From NCBI GenBank assembly GCA_030609345.1, contig JAUWCK010000005.1:1-18631 (forward strand): a DNA stretch of 18,631 nt, given 5' to 3'. Of this stretch, positions 1 through 7,578 are shown piece by piece. Under the pieces are notes generated by a model. The model was not told the DNA's origin. It did not search any database and worked only from the letters and a program-made list of their open reading frames with translations. Origin of the DNA: Methanosarcinales archaeon (GTDB lineage: Archaea; Halobacteriota; Methanosarcinia; Methanosarcinales; Methanogasteraceae). The translations under genes were made by a program, and so were the position numbers. Each line of letters opens with the position of its first letter. The stretch's first letter is position 1.

Positions 1-1
1 G

Positions 2-214
2 CTCGATGAATCGGACAAGGTGACCGAGCTGGTCTGCGATCACTGCGGGATGATCGCCACGTTCGACCGGAGGAAGAATATCGCATTCTGCACCAACTGC
101 GGCGCTGAAACCGATATCTATCCGGTCGAGATGAGTTACGCATTCAAACTACTCCTCGATGAGATCAAATCACTCGGTGTTGCGCCGAGACTCGAACTGG
201 TGGATGCGGCGTAA
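2..214 (+). CDS. rpoB: DNA-directed RNA polymerase subunit B' (RpoB'), C-terminal fragment
   Basis: This is the last ~70 codons of the archaeal second-largest RNA polymerase subunit; the gene starts outside the window. The frame is open from base 2, so the GTG at 20 is an internal codon and not a start. The fragment holds the terminal zinc ribbon, with Cys pairs in VCDHCG and FCTNCG, followed by the family's signature tail EMSYAFKLLLDE and LGVAPRLEL. This C-terminal clamp region contacts the largest subunit at the back of the enzyme. In most archaea rpoB' is followed at once by rpoA'. Here the next genes are convergent and unrelated, so the usual operon is interrupted or the subunit genes are split. 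The identification is secure; the gene symbol varies between archaea (rpoB, rpoB1, rpoB'). Confidence 0.95.
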   Translation, partial: LDESDKVTELVCDHCGMIATFDRRKNIAFCTNCGAETDIYPVEMSYAFKLLLDEIKSLGVAPRLELVDAA

Positions 215-256
215 GTGTCTGCGGAGCAGAAGTTCATCGTGCATTTCAGAGCGTTT

Positions 257-279
257 TGCCGGTGCGGATCGCACCGGCA
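257..279. terminator. Hairpin after rpoB' (possible terminator)
   Basis: A perfect 10-bp inverted repeat (TGCCGGTGCG / CGCACCGGCA) with a 3-nt GAT loop lies 43 bp after the rpoB' stop and 36 bp before the end of the convergent gene. It could fold in transcripts of either strand. No clear T-run follows directly, and archaeal termination usually relies on T-runs, so it may be an RNA-end stabilising hairpin rather than a true terminator. Confidence 0.5.
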
Positions 280-314
280 CATTTGGATAGGAATATCTTG
301 GGAATTTCTCTGAG

Positions 315-785
315 TTATTTTAATTGCGATATTATCTCTAAAAAGGAATCTCCACATTTCTTAGTGATTATGCGACGTTTCTTACTTCCGAATTGTATTT
401 TTGTGTTCCTTATCACCGCATGTCTGGAAGTGCGACCCCATCCTTTTGCTAAGACGATGGGATAAAATTCGGACTTATTGTACGCGTCAGGGCATTTCTT
501 CAACATTTTTAGTGCGCTTTTAGATCCGTTAGTAAGCTGTTCTTCGATTCCACTTGCGTCTATATGTTTACTTTTTAATTCAACAATTCCAACAATTAGT
601 GTATTATTCTGATTTACAAAAATAATACAGTCACCGATTTTACGATCACTGCAAATCTTTTCGCCTTTTAATATAACATGTTCCTGCGATGTGTTAAGCT
701 TGAGCTTGCAGCCCGTACCTTTCTCTGAACACCGTTTTATAGTCTTATCGGCAAATTCGATATTGATACAGTCGATAACAGACAT
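315..785 (-). CDS. Small PD-(D/E)xK nuclease-like protein partnered with an AAA ATPase
   Basis: This 156-residue protein has no signal peptide or membrane segment, and I do not recognise it as a named family. Its central part reads like a PD-(D/E)xK nuclease core: Asp52 in KIGDCIIF, a beta hairpin, then VELKSK with Glu69-x-Lys71, and Gln83 in the following helix (IEEQL). That order (D...ExK...Q) is seen in Cas4/RecB-like nucleases, but the match is by eye only. The ATG at 785 has a good ribosome-binding site (AAGGAG, about 6 nt upstream). The upstream ATPase stops 14 nt before this start, so the two genes are almost certainly one transcript. The gene is AT-rich compared with rpoB' and dph2. 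An ATPase-plus-nuclease pair suggests a defence or DNA-processing function; this is inference. The C-terminal third is basic (KKRRIITKK). Confidence 0.6.
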   Translation of the reverse strand: MSVIDCINIEFADKTIKRCSEKGTGCKLKLNTSQEHVILKGEKICSDRKIGDCIIFVNQNNTLIVGIVELKSKHIDASGIEEQLTNGSKSALKMLKKCPDAYNKSEFYPIVLAKGWGRTSRHAVIRNTKIQFGSKKRRIITKKCGDSFLEIISQLK

Positions 786-799
786 GAAAACTCCTTATG

Positions 800-2326
800 T
801 CATATATCCTCATCTAAATCCCTTTCAAGTCTTAGTATCTCATCATAGAGAACTTCATGGACTTTAAGAAATTCTTCCTGCGATATGCCGTCTTCTTCTG
901 TTATCTTGACTTCTGCTATCCTGCTTCCAATTTTAGTTTTATCAAAGTTGAATACATAAGCAGCGAGTTCGTCACGCTCCAGATAATCATCTTTATCATA
1001 TCCATATTTTTCAACACGTTTTTCCGGTTCGATTTTACTGAGCATGATGAAATTGCTCAACTGCTCCAGTAGGTACTCGCTATGGGTGGTAATTAATACA
1101 TAAACACCATTTCTGATCAGCCTTACCAGATACTTCGCTAATATGCGTTGATTTGCTGGGTGCAGGTGTGCTTCAGGCTCTTCGATGATCAGGATGCTTC
1201 CGGGTTCGATGATATATTTTAGATAAAGGAACAATGGTGCCAGTTCGGAGACGGTCGAGGATGCTCGATGCAGAGGGATTTCAGTATCGTGATACTTATA
1301 TCTGATCTCTGAGTAAAGATAATCATCCAGTGTTCGAACAACGATCTCTCCTTTGATCAATTCCTCTTCGAATTCTTTGGCAAGCGGATAAAAAGTTCCC
1401 TTCTTTTCGGGTATGTCAATGATAGACGATATAAAATCTGATACAACACCTGAGAATGAGGGGATTCCTCTAAATTTTTCTATGCCAACAAGCGGGGCAT
1501 TTCTCACCATACTCGCAGTAAGCGCTTTATGACCTTGGAGTATACCAGACCGTGCAGCAGGGAGGTAATAGCATGGTATCGCAGCTTTTTTAAGTATATT
1601 GAGAGCACACTCTCTGACGATTACATCCATTAAACGAAATCCTTCACCTTCCAGCCGCACCCTGTCTATCTGGATTAGATATTCTTCTTCTTTTCTACTC
1701 GTCTTAAGTTCTCTATCCAACCATTCAGTTACTTCAACCTTTATTTTAACGTCTGATTTAGGATATTTTTCAATCTTCAACTGTTTCTTCTTATAGATCA
1801 CATGAACATCATCAGAATCGAAATTGATTTTAAATTCAAATAATCTTTTTCCAATTCTGATCAATTCGTTCAGCGGGCTGGCATACGAACGCGAGATTTC
1901 CTCACTTAACCTTTGTTCATACAATTTATCAAAAATCTTAGTGGTTATTTTATCTAACAATGGTTTTGGAATCTCTATTTCTTCACCCTCTTTTGAGTTG
2001 TTGATCTGTTCTTCCAATACTGCTCGTTCATCAGCAAAATTTTTTTGACTTGTGTACAGTCCAAGATTTCGAAGAAAAAAAAGCCCACGTAACCCATGTG
2101 GATAATGTGGTGGCATATCTCTAAACGGAATAGTTGGAGTATATGTTTCATATATCGAATGAATCAACATCGCAGCGTATGATTTTCCCGAATTATTGGG
2201 TCCAATAAACAATGTAAGCGGTTTAAGCGAGATATTACCCTCAATTATCGGACCGAAATCCTTCATCTCGAGATTCAGTCCGATCTTTTTATTAGTCATC
2301 CTTCTTCTTATGGTCGGCATGATCAC
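800..2326 (-). CDS. OLD/RecF-like AAA family ATPase (AAA_15/AAA_21 type)
   Basis: A 508-residue ABC-class ATPase with split motifs, as in OLD, RecF and SMC relatives. Walker A is GPNNSGKS (residues 42-49), an ABC-signature-like STVSELAP lies at 357-364, Walker B plus catalytic acid is LIIEEPEAHLHP (379-390), and a switch histidine is in TTHSE (413-417). The 300-residue insert between Walker A and the signature is probably a helical or coiled arm. No TOPRIM domain follows, so this is not a complete OLD nuclease; the nuclease function may come from the next gene (315-785), only 14 nt downstream. The start is uncertain: the longest form begins with GTG, and ATGs lie at codons 3 and 10, with none having a strong ribosome-binding site. 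The conserved fold starts near residue 18. The gene is AT-rich, follows dph2 by 47 bp on the same strand, and may be horizontally acquired. Confidence 0.85.
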   Translation of the reverse strand: MIMPTIRRRMTNKKIGLNLEMKDFGPIIEGNISLKPLTLFIGPNNSGKSYAAMLIHSIYETYTPTIPFRDMPPHYPHGLRGLFFLRNLGLYTSQKNFADERAVLEEQINNSKEGEEIEIPKPLLDKITTKIFDKLYEQRLSEEISRSYASPLNELIRIGKRLFEFKINFDSDDVHVIYKKKQLKIEKYPKSDVKIKVEVTEWLDRELKTSRKEEEYLIQIDRVRLEGEGFRLMDVIVRECALNILKKAAIPCYYLPAARSGILQGHKALTASMVRNAPLVGIEKFRGIPSFSGVVSDFISSIIDIPEKKGTFYPLAKEFEEELIKGEIVVRTLDDYLYSEIRYKYHDTEIPLHRASSTVSELAPLFLYLKYIIEPGSILIIEEPEAHLHPANQRILAKYLVRLIRNGVYVLITTHSEYLLEQLSNFIMLSKIEPEKRVEKYGYDKDDYLERDELAAYVFNFDKTKIGSRIAEVKITEEDGISQEEFLKVHEVLYDEILRLERDLDEDI

Positions 2327-2373
2327 TCACTTAATCATTTTTATTCGGCAATAAGTCTTGCGGACGAGTCATG

Positions 2374-3348
2374 CTACAATATCTCATCAAACACGAGATC
2401 CTCCCACTTCCGCGCCCCGATAACAACCTCAAACTCAACCGGCGTCAGCACAGGCACAGGAAACGCTGCGGCATTGTCGATTGCGATCCGCGGGCATGCT
2501 GTGTTCACAAACGCATCGACGCGAAACGGAGCCAGCGCTTCTGGTGTTATCATGTCAGCAAACAGGATGTGCGCGTCCAGACCATGCTCTTCTGCCATGT
2601 TGCGCAGGTCAAACGCGAGATCCTTCCTGCACTGCCCGATCTTGGTGGAGACGAGGATCCCGAACGACTGCGCATCAAGCGACCGCTCGATTGCAGCACA
2701 GCGCTTGCGAAGCACCTTATCGACATCCGGCTTTCTGAGCTCATTCATCTCCGGATCCGCAATCCAGACCGGCTTTTTGGTCGCAAGCGAGACCCCGAGC
2801 GCATGAAAATCGCCGGTACCGATATACAGGTACTCATCGCAATCAGGAACCGCAGAGAAGTTGCACCCGAGCACGAGTCCGGGATGTGCGATGCGCGCAT
2901 CACCGCTACTGATGACGCCGTGTACGCCGTAATCTGCAAGATACCGCTTCACATAAGGAAGTTTATGTACAAACTGAGCCGTCGAGACAAGCCCGACGCA
3001 ATCTCCGACCACTCGAACCGCTTTTGTTAGCACTGGAAGAAGATCGATGCTGGATTCTGCCTCGACAAAGATTACGTTCTCTATCTGTATATTCGGTATC
3101 TCTGCATGTCCGAACTGGAACAGGAGGTCCACAGACTCGAGAAGTGGTGTATCGATGTCACACGCGCCGAAGCAGGAGTTTGCAGATATGACAACCCTTG
3201 AACCTGTCCGCTCTTCAATTTCCTCTGATACCTTGATCGCTTTCCGCTTGAAACCGTCCGGAAACTGGAGTCCGACGGTTTTAGCACGGCTTCTTCCGAT
3301 TGTGTCGATGATGTGGTTCAGACCGAAGTCGTACACATCATCGATCAT
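2374..3348 (-). CDS. dph2: Diphthamide biosynthesis enzyme Dph2
   Basis: Dph2 catalyses the first step of diphthamide formation on elongation factor 2: it transfers the 3-amino-3-carboxypropyl group of S-adenosylmethionine to a histidine, using a [4Fe-4S] cluster in a non-classical radical SAM reaction. The three cluster cysteines are visible in NSCFGACD, LGCNFS and NTACPRIAID. I chose the ATG at 3348 rather than the longer form from 3390: at 3348 the start overlaps the stop of the upstream zinc-ribbon gene as ATGA, and it places the cysteines at residues 59, 162 and 285, very close to those of the characterised Pyrococcus enzyme (59, 163, 287). The resulting protein has 324 residues. It is translated from the mRNA of the upstream gene. 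EF-2 itself is not in the window. Confidence 0.95.
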   Translation of the reverse strand: MIDDVYDFGLNHIIDTIGRSRAKTVGLQFPDGFKRKAIKVSEEIEERTGSRVVISANSCFGACDIDTPLLESVDLLFQFGHAEIPNIQIENVIFVEAESSIDLLPVLTKAVRVVGDCVGLVSTAQFVHKLPYVKRYLADYGVHGVISSGDARIAHPGLVLGCNFSAVPDCDEYLYIGTGDFHALGVSLATKKPVWIADPEMNELRKPDVDKVLRKRCAAIERSLDAQSFGILVSTKIGQCRKDLAFDLRNMAEEHGLDAHILFADMITPEALAPFRVDAFVNTACPRIAIDNAAAFPVPVLTPVEFEVVIGARKWEDLVFDEIL

Positions 3349-3860
3349 ACTTGCTTTGGCAGGAAGTACTTCTTGATCAGCGTATCGCATTGTGAACAGG
3401 TGATCATGAGCCAGTCGCCGACCATTTGCTGGTTGAAATGCTCAAAGATCGATGCCCCGCAGTTCGGGCATGAGTAATATTCTTTGAAGTAATAATTGTA
3501 AAATGTCGGATTATCCTGCAGCCACCCAAGAACAGATAACATGCGCTCGAGATACCGCTGCTCCGGTCCTGCCTCGCCTTCTGCCTCCATCGCGGTCTCA
3601 AGCCGTTCTTTCAGATCCCTGAAATGCCTCTTCGACTTCTCCCGGATCCTCTTATAATCTGTCACGTAATCAATAGTATCTTTTAAATATTTTGAATACA
3701 GCTCGCCGCTTGCGCCAGTCCCTCTGCGCGTGATCGTCTTTATGAAGTACTCACTCATCAGGTCCTCCATCAGATCGAAGCACTCTGTGCAGATATCGTA
3801 GCTCTCATAATGCGTCGAATCCAGTTCACCATGACAGATGATGCACGCCTTTCGTTCCAT
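3345..3860 (-). CDS. Double zinc-ribbon protein coupled to dph2
   Basis: A 171-residue cytoplasmic protein of unknown function. It has a Cys4 zinc site at each end: C6/C9 with C24/C27 near the N-terminus, and C131/C134 with C155/C158 near the C-terminus. Between them (about residues 30-125) is a mostly helical, charged segment rich in Lys, Arg and Glu. The two ribbons suggest nucleic-acid binding or a structural adaptor role, but nothing in the sequence shows the partner. The gene ends in an ATGA overlap with dph2, which implies coupled synthesis. The start at 3860 has no ribosome-binding site and lies about 26 nt after a box A, so the mRNA is probably leaderless. A link to translation factors through dph2 is only suggestive. 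Confidence 0.75.
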   Translation of the reverse strand: MERKACIICHGELDSTHYESYDICTECFDLMEDLMSEYFIKTITRRGTGASGELYSKYLKDTIDYVTDYKRIREKSKRHFRDLKERLETAMEAEGEAGPEQRYLERMLSVLGWLQDNPTFYNYYFKEYYSCPNCGASIFEHFNQQMVGDWLMITCSQCDTLIKKYFLPKQV

Positions 3861-3882
3861 GAGAGATAGGTAAACTTATACG

Positions 3883-3895
3883 AATTTAAAGGTAT
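3883..3895 (-). promoter_or_regulatory. Leaderless-type promoter for the zinc-ribbon-dph2 operon
   Basis: On the - strand the sequence reads ACCTTTAAATTCG, a box A (TTTAAATT). The box centre is about 26 nt from the A of the start codon at 3860, the usual archaeal distance from box A to the transcription start. Transcription would begin at or next to the ATG. The intervening bases contain no Shine-Dalgarno-like sequence, which fits leaderless initiation. Confidence 0.55.
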
Positions 3896-3937
3896 GTCCG
3901 GTTATGGGGATGCTTGTGGCGTGTGGCGGCAGGTTTC

Positions 3938-4035
3938 ATCGGATCGCATGTCAGTTGCGTCTGTGGTACCTCGAGTTCTCGGCGGATATGGCGCTGGTTT
4001 CACGAAACTGATGGAGTAAGGGGTGTTGTGAGCCC
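3938..4035 (-). pseudogene. Decayed fragment of a CARDB/DUF11-type surface-protein gene
   Basis: This stretch is a degraded copy of part of the DUF2341 surface gene (around 8440-8545). Read on the - strand it gives QFRETSAISAENS, then, after a one-base frame change, GTTDATD. The intact gene has QFQETVITIAIENSGTTDATD split over the same region. At the DNA level GTCAGTTGCGTC and GAGTTCTC on the + strand match the intact copy closely. Besides the frameshift there are small deletions: 3 nt inside the motif, 3 nt just upstream of it, and about 13 nt after the TTDATD codons. No open reading frame carries a signal peptide or anchor. It lies between the vWA gene and the promoter of the zinc-ribbon gene, and shows that the surface-protein cluster once extended further. 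Confidence 0.7.
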
Positions 4036-4133
4036 GGACGCGGAAACGATGGCGTGAACGGGCTCTGCAAAGCCGCCTGTTCCAGGTCAATCCGTGGGCG
4101 CGGGTTTCGCGGCGCCAGCCGGATAATGCGAGG

Positions 4134-6167
4134 TCATCGCCGCCGCGCCAGATATGCGACAGCTGCGAGTCCGGTGGTCGCGAAGAGTGCGCCGAAGCCA
4201 GGGGTCTTCTTCTTCGTCTGTGCCGTTTCTGCTGCTGTGGCAACTTCTTGAGCCGATCCGGTTGCTTTGTCTCTTGCTTCACTCTCTCTGGGAGCTGAAG
4301 TTGCTTCAGGTGTCGGTGCGGGCATCGCTTCCTCCGCCGCACCCTCACCACCGTATGCAGGGGTTGCGGTGGGCACCTCTTCGGGCGCGACCAGCGTGCC
4401 GGGTTCGGTGGTTGCTTCGCTGATCTTATCGATCACTGGCACCTCCACAAACAGCGATGTGTATGGAGTTACGAACCCGAACTCCAGTGAAAGGTCAGTA
4501 ATCTCGGACACAAGCGCATCAGTCTCGCCTTCGACAACCATCCGGTCCATCAGTTCCCGTATCTTCGTGTGCGCCCAGAGTTTTGGAACAAAGCTGTTAT
4601 CGGGTCCGGGAACGACTGGAAATGTCTTGTCGAAGCTGCAGCTGCCTGTGCGCGTGACCGCGTCGATGCTTGAGTCGATGTTTCCTGTGCCTGCCGGATA
4701 TCTGGCGAGTATGATGGCGTCAGAGCCTGCAAAGAGTGTGTTGTAGCCCGTGTTCACGATATCGGATGCACGAGGGTATGAGAAGCCCATGTCGGTTATC
4801 ACAGGTGTTGATATCGTCTCGTAGAATGTGTTCATCTCGGATTCAGCGTTCTTTCCAGGATAGAACTGTTCTGCCACCCCACAGTTTTCAAGGGAGAGCG
4901 CCCTTAAGAAGTCGTAGTTCGCCTCATCCTCGATCCCAAACGCAATGGTGAATATGGACGCTCCTGCCCGGTTTGCAGCTTTTACATTATCCCTGATCGC
5001 ATAAGGAGATGTCACGCCCTCGGTGGGCTCTCCATCGGTTAAAAAGACGATGATCGGGACACGCTCCGAATCCGGCTCAAACATGCCGAGCGCAGTCAGT
5101 AGTGCCTCGTTGATGTTTGTGCCGCCGTCCGCACCGAGTGCGTTCACAAAGTTCGCCGCCTCTGCCTTTGTTTGTGTGTTTGCTTCCATGAGCGTGTCAC
5201 TGAATATCACGCTCTGCCGATCAAAGAAGATCACATTGAAGTAGTCATCAGGCGGGAGGTCTGCGATGATACCTGCAAAGACCCTCTGCACCTGCGCGAT
5301 CTTGTTGCCACTCATGGAGCCTGATTTATCGATCACAAAGATGATCTCCTTATCAAGAGCCGCGGTCCCGAGGTCTTCGACCGATGGAGAGAAGATGTGC
5401 ATCAGGTAACCCTGTCCGCCGGTTTCGTAGAAGAGCATCTCGCCGCTTAACGATGTGCTGTCGGTTGTGAAGACGATTCTAAGATCCTGGTCAGGAAGTG
5501 CCTTCGCATCATACTTAACTCGTGCTTTTGTTGAAGAGAGGTACTTAACATTAGCCCCCTCAAATCCCGGAGTGTCCAGAGAGATAATCCGGTTCACTGA
5601 TGCGACTGTTATATTTACAGACAAATCAGGCACGCTGTGCGCCACATCGGTCTCTCGCAGCGACAGCACGTACTCATACTCGCCAAGCGTTTTTTTAACA
5701 GGCTGCTCGTAAGTCAGACGAACGATAATGCTCTGGTGGGGTTTAAAACTTAAGGAATAAGAGAATATGTTCTCCTTCTTCGTCTTTAAGACGCCAGCCG
5801 TTCTTCCTTCCGAGACCGCCGCCTCAAACCGCTCATCTGCCTCTTTCTTGGGGAGCACGTCTGCTTCGTACTCGACGCCGTCGATGATCAGGCTGAAGCC
5901 CGAGATGAATGCACCATCAGGGATCAGGAACCTGAACTCGTCGTCTGTTGCAGTATTGTGCGGGTTTGTGAGCTTCTCTTCAATGCTTGTTGTCGCATAG
6001 CCGTTGTTCACATTGGCTGTGATGTGCAGGTAGTCGATGGTAGTACCAGTGGCTGCGCTTGAGGTCTGGGTGCATCCTGCAAGTATTGCCAGTACAATCA
6101 AGCAAATGCAGATTCCCCTGAACGTCTTCGTTGTTACTGTTTCCGATAACTGAACTTTGAATTCCAT
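4134..6167 (-). CDS. VIT- and vWA-domain surface protein with PGF-CTERM tail
   Basis: A 677-residue exported protein. An N-terminal hydrophobic segment (about 18-31) ends in a lipobox-like LAGC with Cys32. A VIT domain (about 43-185) precedes a von Willebrand A domain (about 273-455) with a complete metal-ion-dependent adhesion site: D280-x-S282-x-S284, T350 and D378 (FLTDGEP). This is the layout of inter-alpha-trypsin-inhibitor heavy-chain-like proteins and implies metal-dependent protein binding outside the cell. After a structured region come a Pro/Thr/Ala-rich stalk (about 590-655) and a PGF-CTERM tail: PGF at 656-658, a hydrophobic stretch, then ARRR. Such tails are removed by archaeosortase A and replaced by a lipid in characterised haloarchaea. 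Lipobox and PGF-CTERM together are unusual. The start has a strong GGAGG site and lies 31 nt after the preceding gene, so it is probably the last gene of the surface operon. Confidence 0.9.
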   Translation of the reverse strand: MEFKVQLSETVTTKTFRGICICLIVLAILAGCTQTSSAATGTTIDYLHITANVNNGYATTSIEEKLTNPHNTATDDEFRFLIPDGAFISGFSLIIDGVEYEADVLPKKEADERFEAAVSEGRTAGVLKTKKENIFSYSLSFKPHQSIIVRLTYEQPVKKTLGEYEYVLSLRETDVAHSVPDLSVNITVASVNRIISLDTPGFEGANVKYLSSTKARVKYDAKALPDQDLRIVFTTDSTSLSGEMLFYETGGQGYLMHIFSPSVEDLGTAALDKEIIFVIDKSGSMSGNKIAQVQRVFAGIIADLPPDDYFNVIFFDRQSVIFSDTLMEANTQTKAEAANFVNALGADGGTNINEALLTALGMFEPDSERVPIIVFLTDGEPTEGVTSPYAIRDNVKAANRAGASIFTIAFGIEDEANYDFLRALSLENCGVAEQFYPGKNAESEMNTFYETISTPVITDMGFSYPRASDIVNTGYNTLFAGSDAIILARYPAGTGNIDSSIDAVTRTGSCSFDKTFPVVPGPDNSFVPKLWAHTKIRELMDRMVVEGETDALVSEITDLSLEFGFVTPYTSLFVEVPVIDKISEATTEPGTLVAPEEVPTATPAYGGEGAAEEAMPAPTPEATSAPRESEARDKATGSAQEVATAAETAQTKKKTPGFGALFATTGLAAVAYLARRR

Positions 6168-6198
6168 TTATATCTCCTCCTAAGAGTTGTATTCCATC

Positions 6199-7578
6199 TC
6201 ATCTATACTTATTAATTCTTCGTTCTCTCAATAGAAGTACCGCGATCAATAACCCGATCATCGCGAACACCGCTTTAAATCCCGGTAATCCGAATATCCC
6301 GGTTCCATCCCGATCTTCAGAGGGGGTTGTTGGTGATGGCGGTGTTACCGATGGTCCCAGTCCTGCGCCGACAGATCGCACCCTGATCGGCAGCTCGAGC
6401 GTATAATCCTCGGCATTCGCCATATCGTCTCCGAAGTAGTAGACCACTCTTCCTTCCACAGTGAAGTTGCCGACCTGGTTTGCAACGATTGCAACCTCGA
6501 TATTCCTACCCACACCCGGCTTGATCTCGTAATCTGATGTGAACTGCCCGGCTCCTGACATGGCAAACCCGGAAGAGGTAACGCTCATGCCGGACGGCGG
6601 GATTACGATCACCTGAACATGCATCACCGGCTTTGTTATCAGGTTCACAGCCGAGAGCTTGAGCAGGATGTTGTCTCCGATCACGACATCGGTCCTCTCG
6701 CCGTGCAGCTTCACGCTTGCGTTCTGTGGCGCTGTGGGCAGCAGTCCAGCCGATGCGACGACTGTAAGCGTTGCGCTATCCGATCTCGCGGTGTGGCGCT
6801 CTCCGCGCTCGTCATAATACGACACCTCTGCCGGATCCAGGTTAAACGTGCCACCGAGAGGTGGTTTTATGACATACTGGAGCGTCCGGGGCTCGTCTGG
6901 CTTGAGCAGCGGATACTCTGCACGCACAGAACCGCTCATCAGCTTGAAACCTGAAGGAACGGAATCCGTAACCACGATGTCCCTGATCTCGCCAGTTCCG
7001 GTTGCTCCTGCGTTTCGCACAGTCACAGTCACCGTCGTCGTATCCCCTTCCTCGATCGTATGCGGCGAGGGTACTTTTGTCACAGAGAGTGATGTTGCGG
7101 GGTATATCTCAACCCGAAGCGCTCCCGCGTTGTCGTCGTACCCGCCACGCTCACCTGTCGTGAGGCAGTCAAAGATGCTGAACCGGATCTTCTTCCCGTC
7201 TCCAGTGCGGTAGTATGTGTATGTGTGATTCTCAATATTGCTTACTGCTGCCTCTACCGGTTCGCCATTAAACTCGATTGAATTGAACGGGTCGTCGTAT
7301 GCATTTCCCCTGCCCATCCGAAACTGGGCATCTGCCCAGCCCCAGTCTTTATCCCTCCTGAACTGGAAGACGCCAGAGACCACGATTCTGTATTCACGAT
7401 CTTTCTCAAGGATTATTGATGATTCGACCGATGAGCCAGTGTCTTTTGGTCCGAGCGCGTAGACCTGGACCGTGTCGAGTGGGGGATCAGTGGATGCGGA
7501 TGCTGGCATCGCCAACATGGTCAGCAGTATTGCAATGATTCCAAAAGTTGTCATCCATACTCGATATCTTCTATGCAC
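6199..7578 (-). CDS. CARDB/DUF11-type surface protein with shared membrane-proximal module and PGF-CTERM tail
   Basis: A 459-residue exported protein. The signal peptide is about residues 9-29 (cut near PASAS). A beta-rich N-terminal domain (about 33-160) is not recognised. A CARDB/DUF11-like Ig fold (about 163-275) contains TVTVTVRNAG and LTVVAS. The shared module (287-402) contains LSAVNLITKP, PPSGMSVTSS and YYFGDD. A Pro/Thr linker leads to a PGF-CTERM tail (PGF at 432-434, hydrophobic helix, RERR). The start is GTG at 7578. It overlaps the stop of the 41-codon ORF as GTGCATAG, exactly where the DUF2341 gene has ATGCGTAA against the ATPase, so the two starts look homologous. A start at the in-frame ATG 24 nt later would also keep the signal peptide. 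Function unknown; probably a structural or ligand-binding cell-surface protein. Confidence 0.82.
   Translation of the reverse strand: MHRRYRVWMTTFGIIAILLTMLAMPASASTDPPLDTVQVYALGPKDTGSSVESSIILEKDREYRIVVSGVFQFRRDKDWGWADAQFRMGRGNAYDDPFNSIEFNGEPVEAAVSNIENHTYTYYRTGDGKKIRFSIFDCLTTGERGGYDDNAGALRVEIYPATSLSVTKVPSPHTIEEGDTTTVTVTVRNAGATGTGEIRDIVVTDSVPSGFKLMSGSVRAEYPLLKPDEPRTLQYVIKPPLGGTFNLDPAEVSYYDERGERHTARSDSATLTVVASAGLLPTAPQNASVKLHGERTDVVIGDNILLKLSAVNLITKPVMHVQVIVIPPSGMSVTSSGFAMSGAGQFTSDYEIKPGVGRNIEVAIVANQVGNFTVEGRVVYYFGDDMANAEDYTLELPIRVRSVGAGLGPSVTPPSPTTPSEDRDGTGIFGLPGFKAVFAMIGLLIAVLLLRERRINKYR

Noticed and set aside
20..214. Stand-alone small zinc-ribbon gene starting at GTG 20
   Set aside because: The frame is open to the left edge and the sequence is the conserved C-terminus of RpoB', so it is a partial gene.
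2371..3030. 219-codon open frame on the + strand
   Set aside because: It lies wholly antisense to dph2, whose cysteine motifs and length fit the family; the + strand product has no recognisable features.
4030..4065. GAGCCCG/CGGGCTC inverted repeat as an operon terminator
   Set aside because: The 7-bp stem has a 22-nt loop and no T-run follows; it overlaps the pseudogene remnant and is not convincing.
3902..4351. 149-codon frame on the - strand overlapping the end of the vWA gene
   Set aside because: Its Arg/His-rich composition is that of an out-of-frame reading; its only meaningful part is the short TTDATD match that belongs to the surface-gene remnant.
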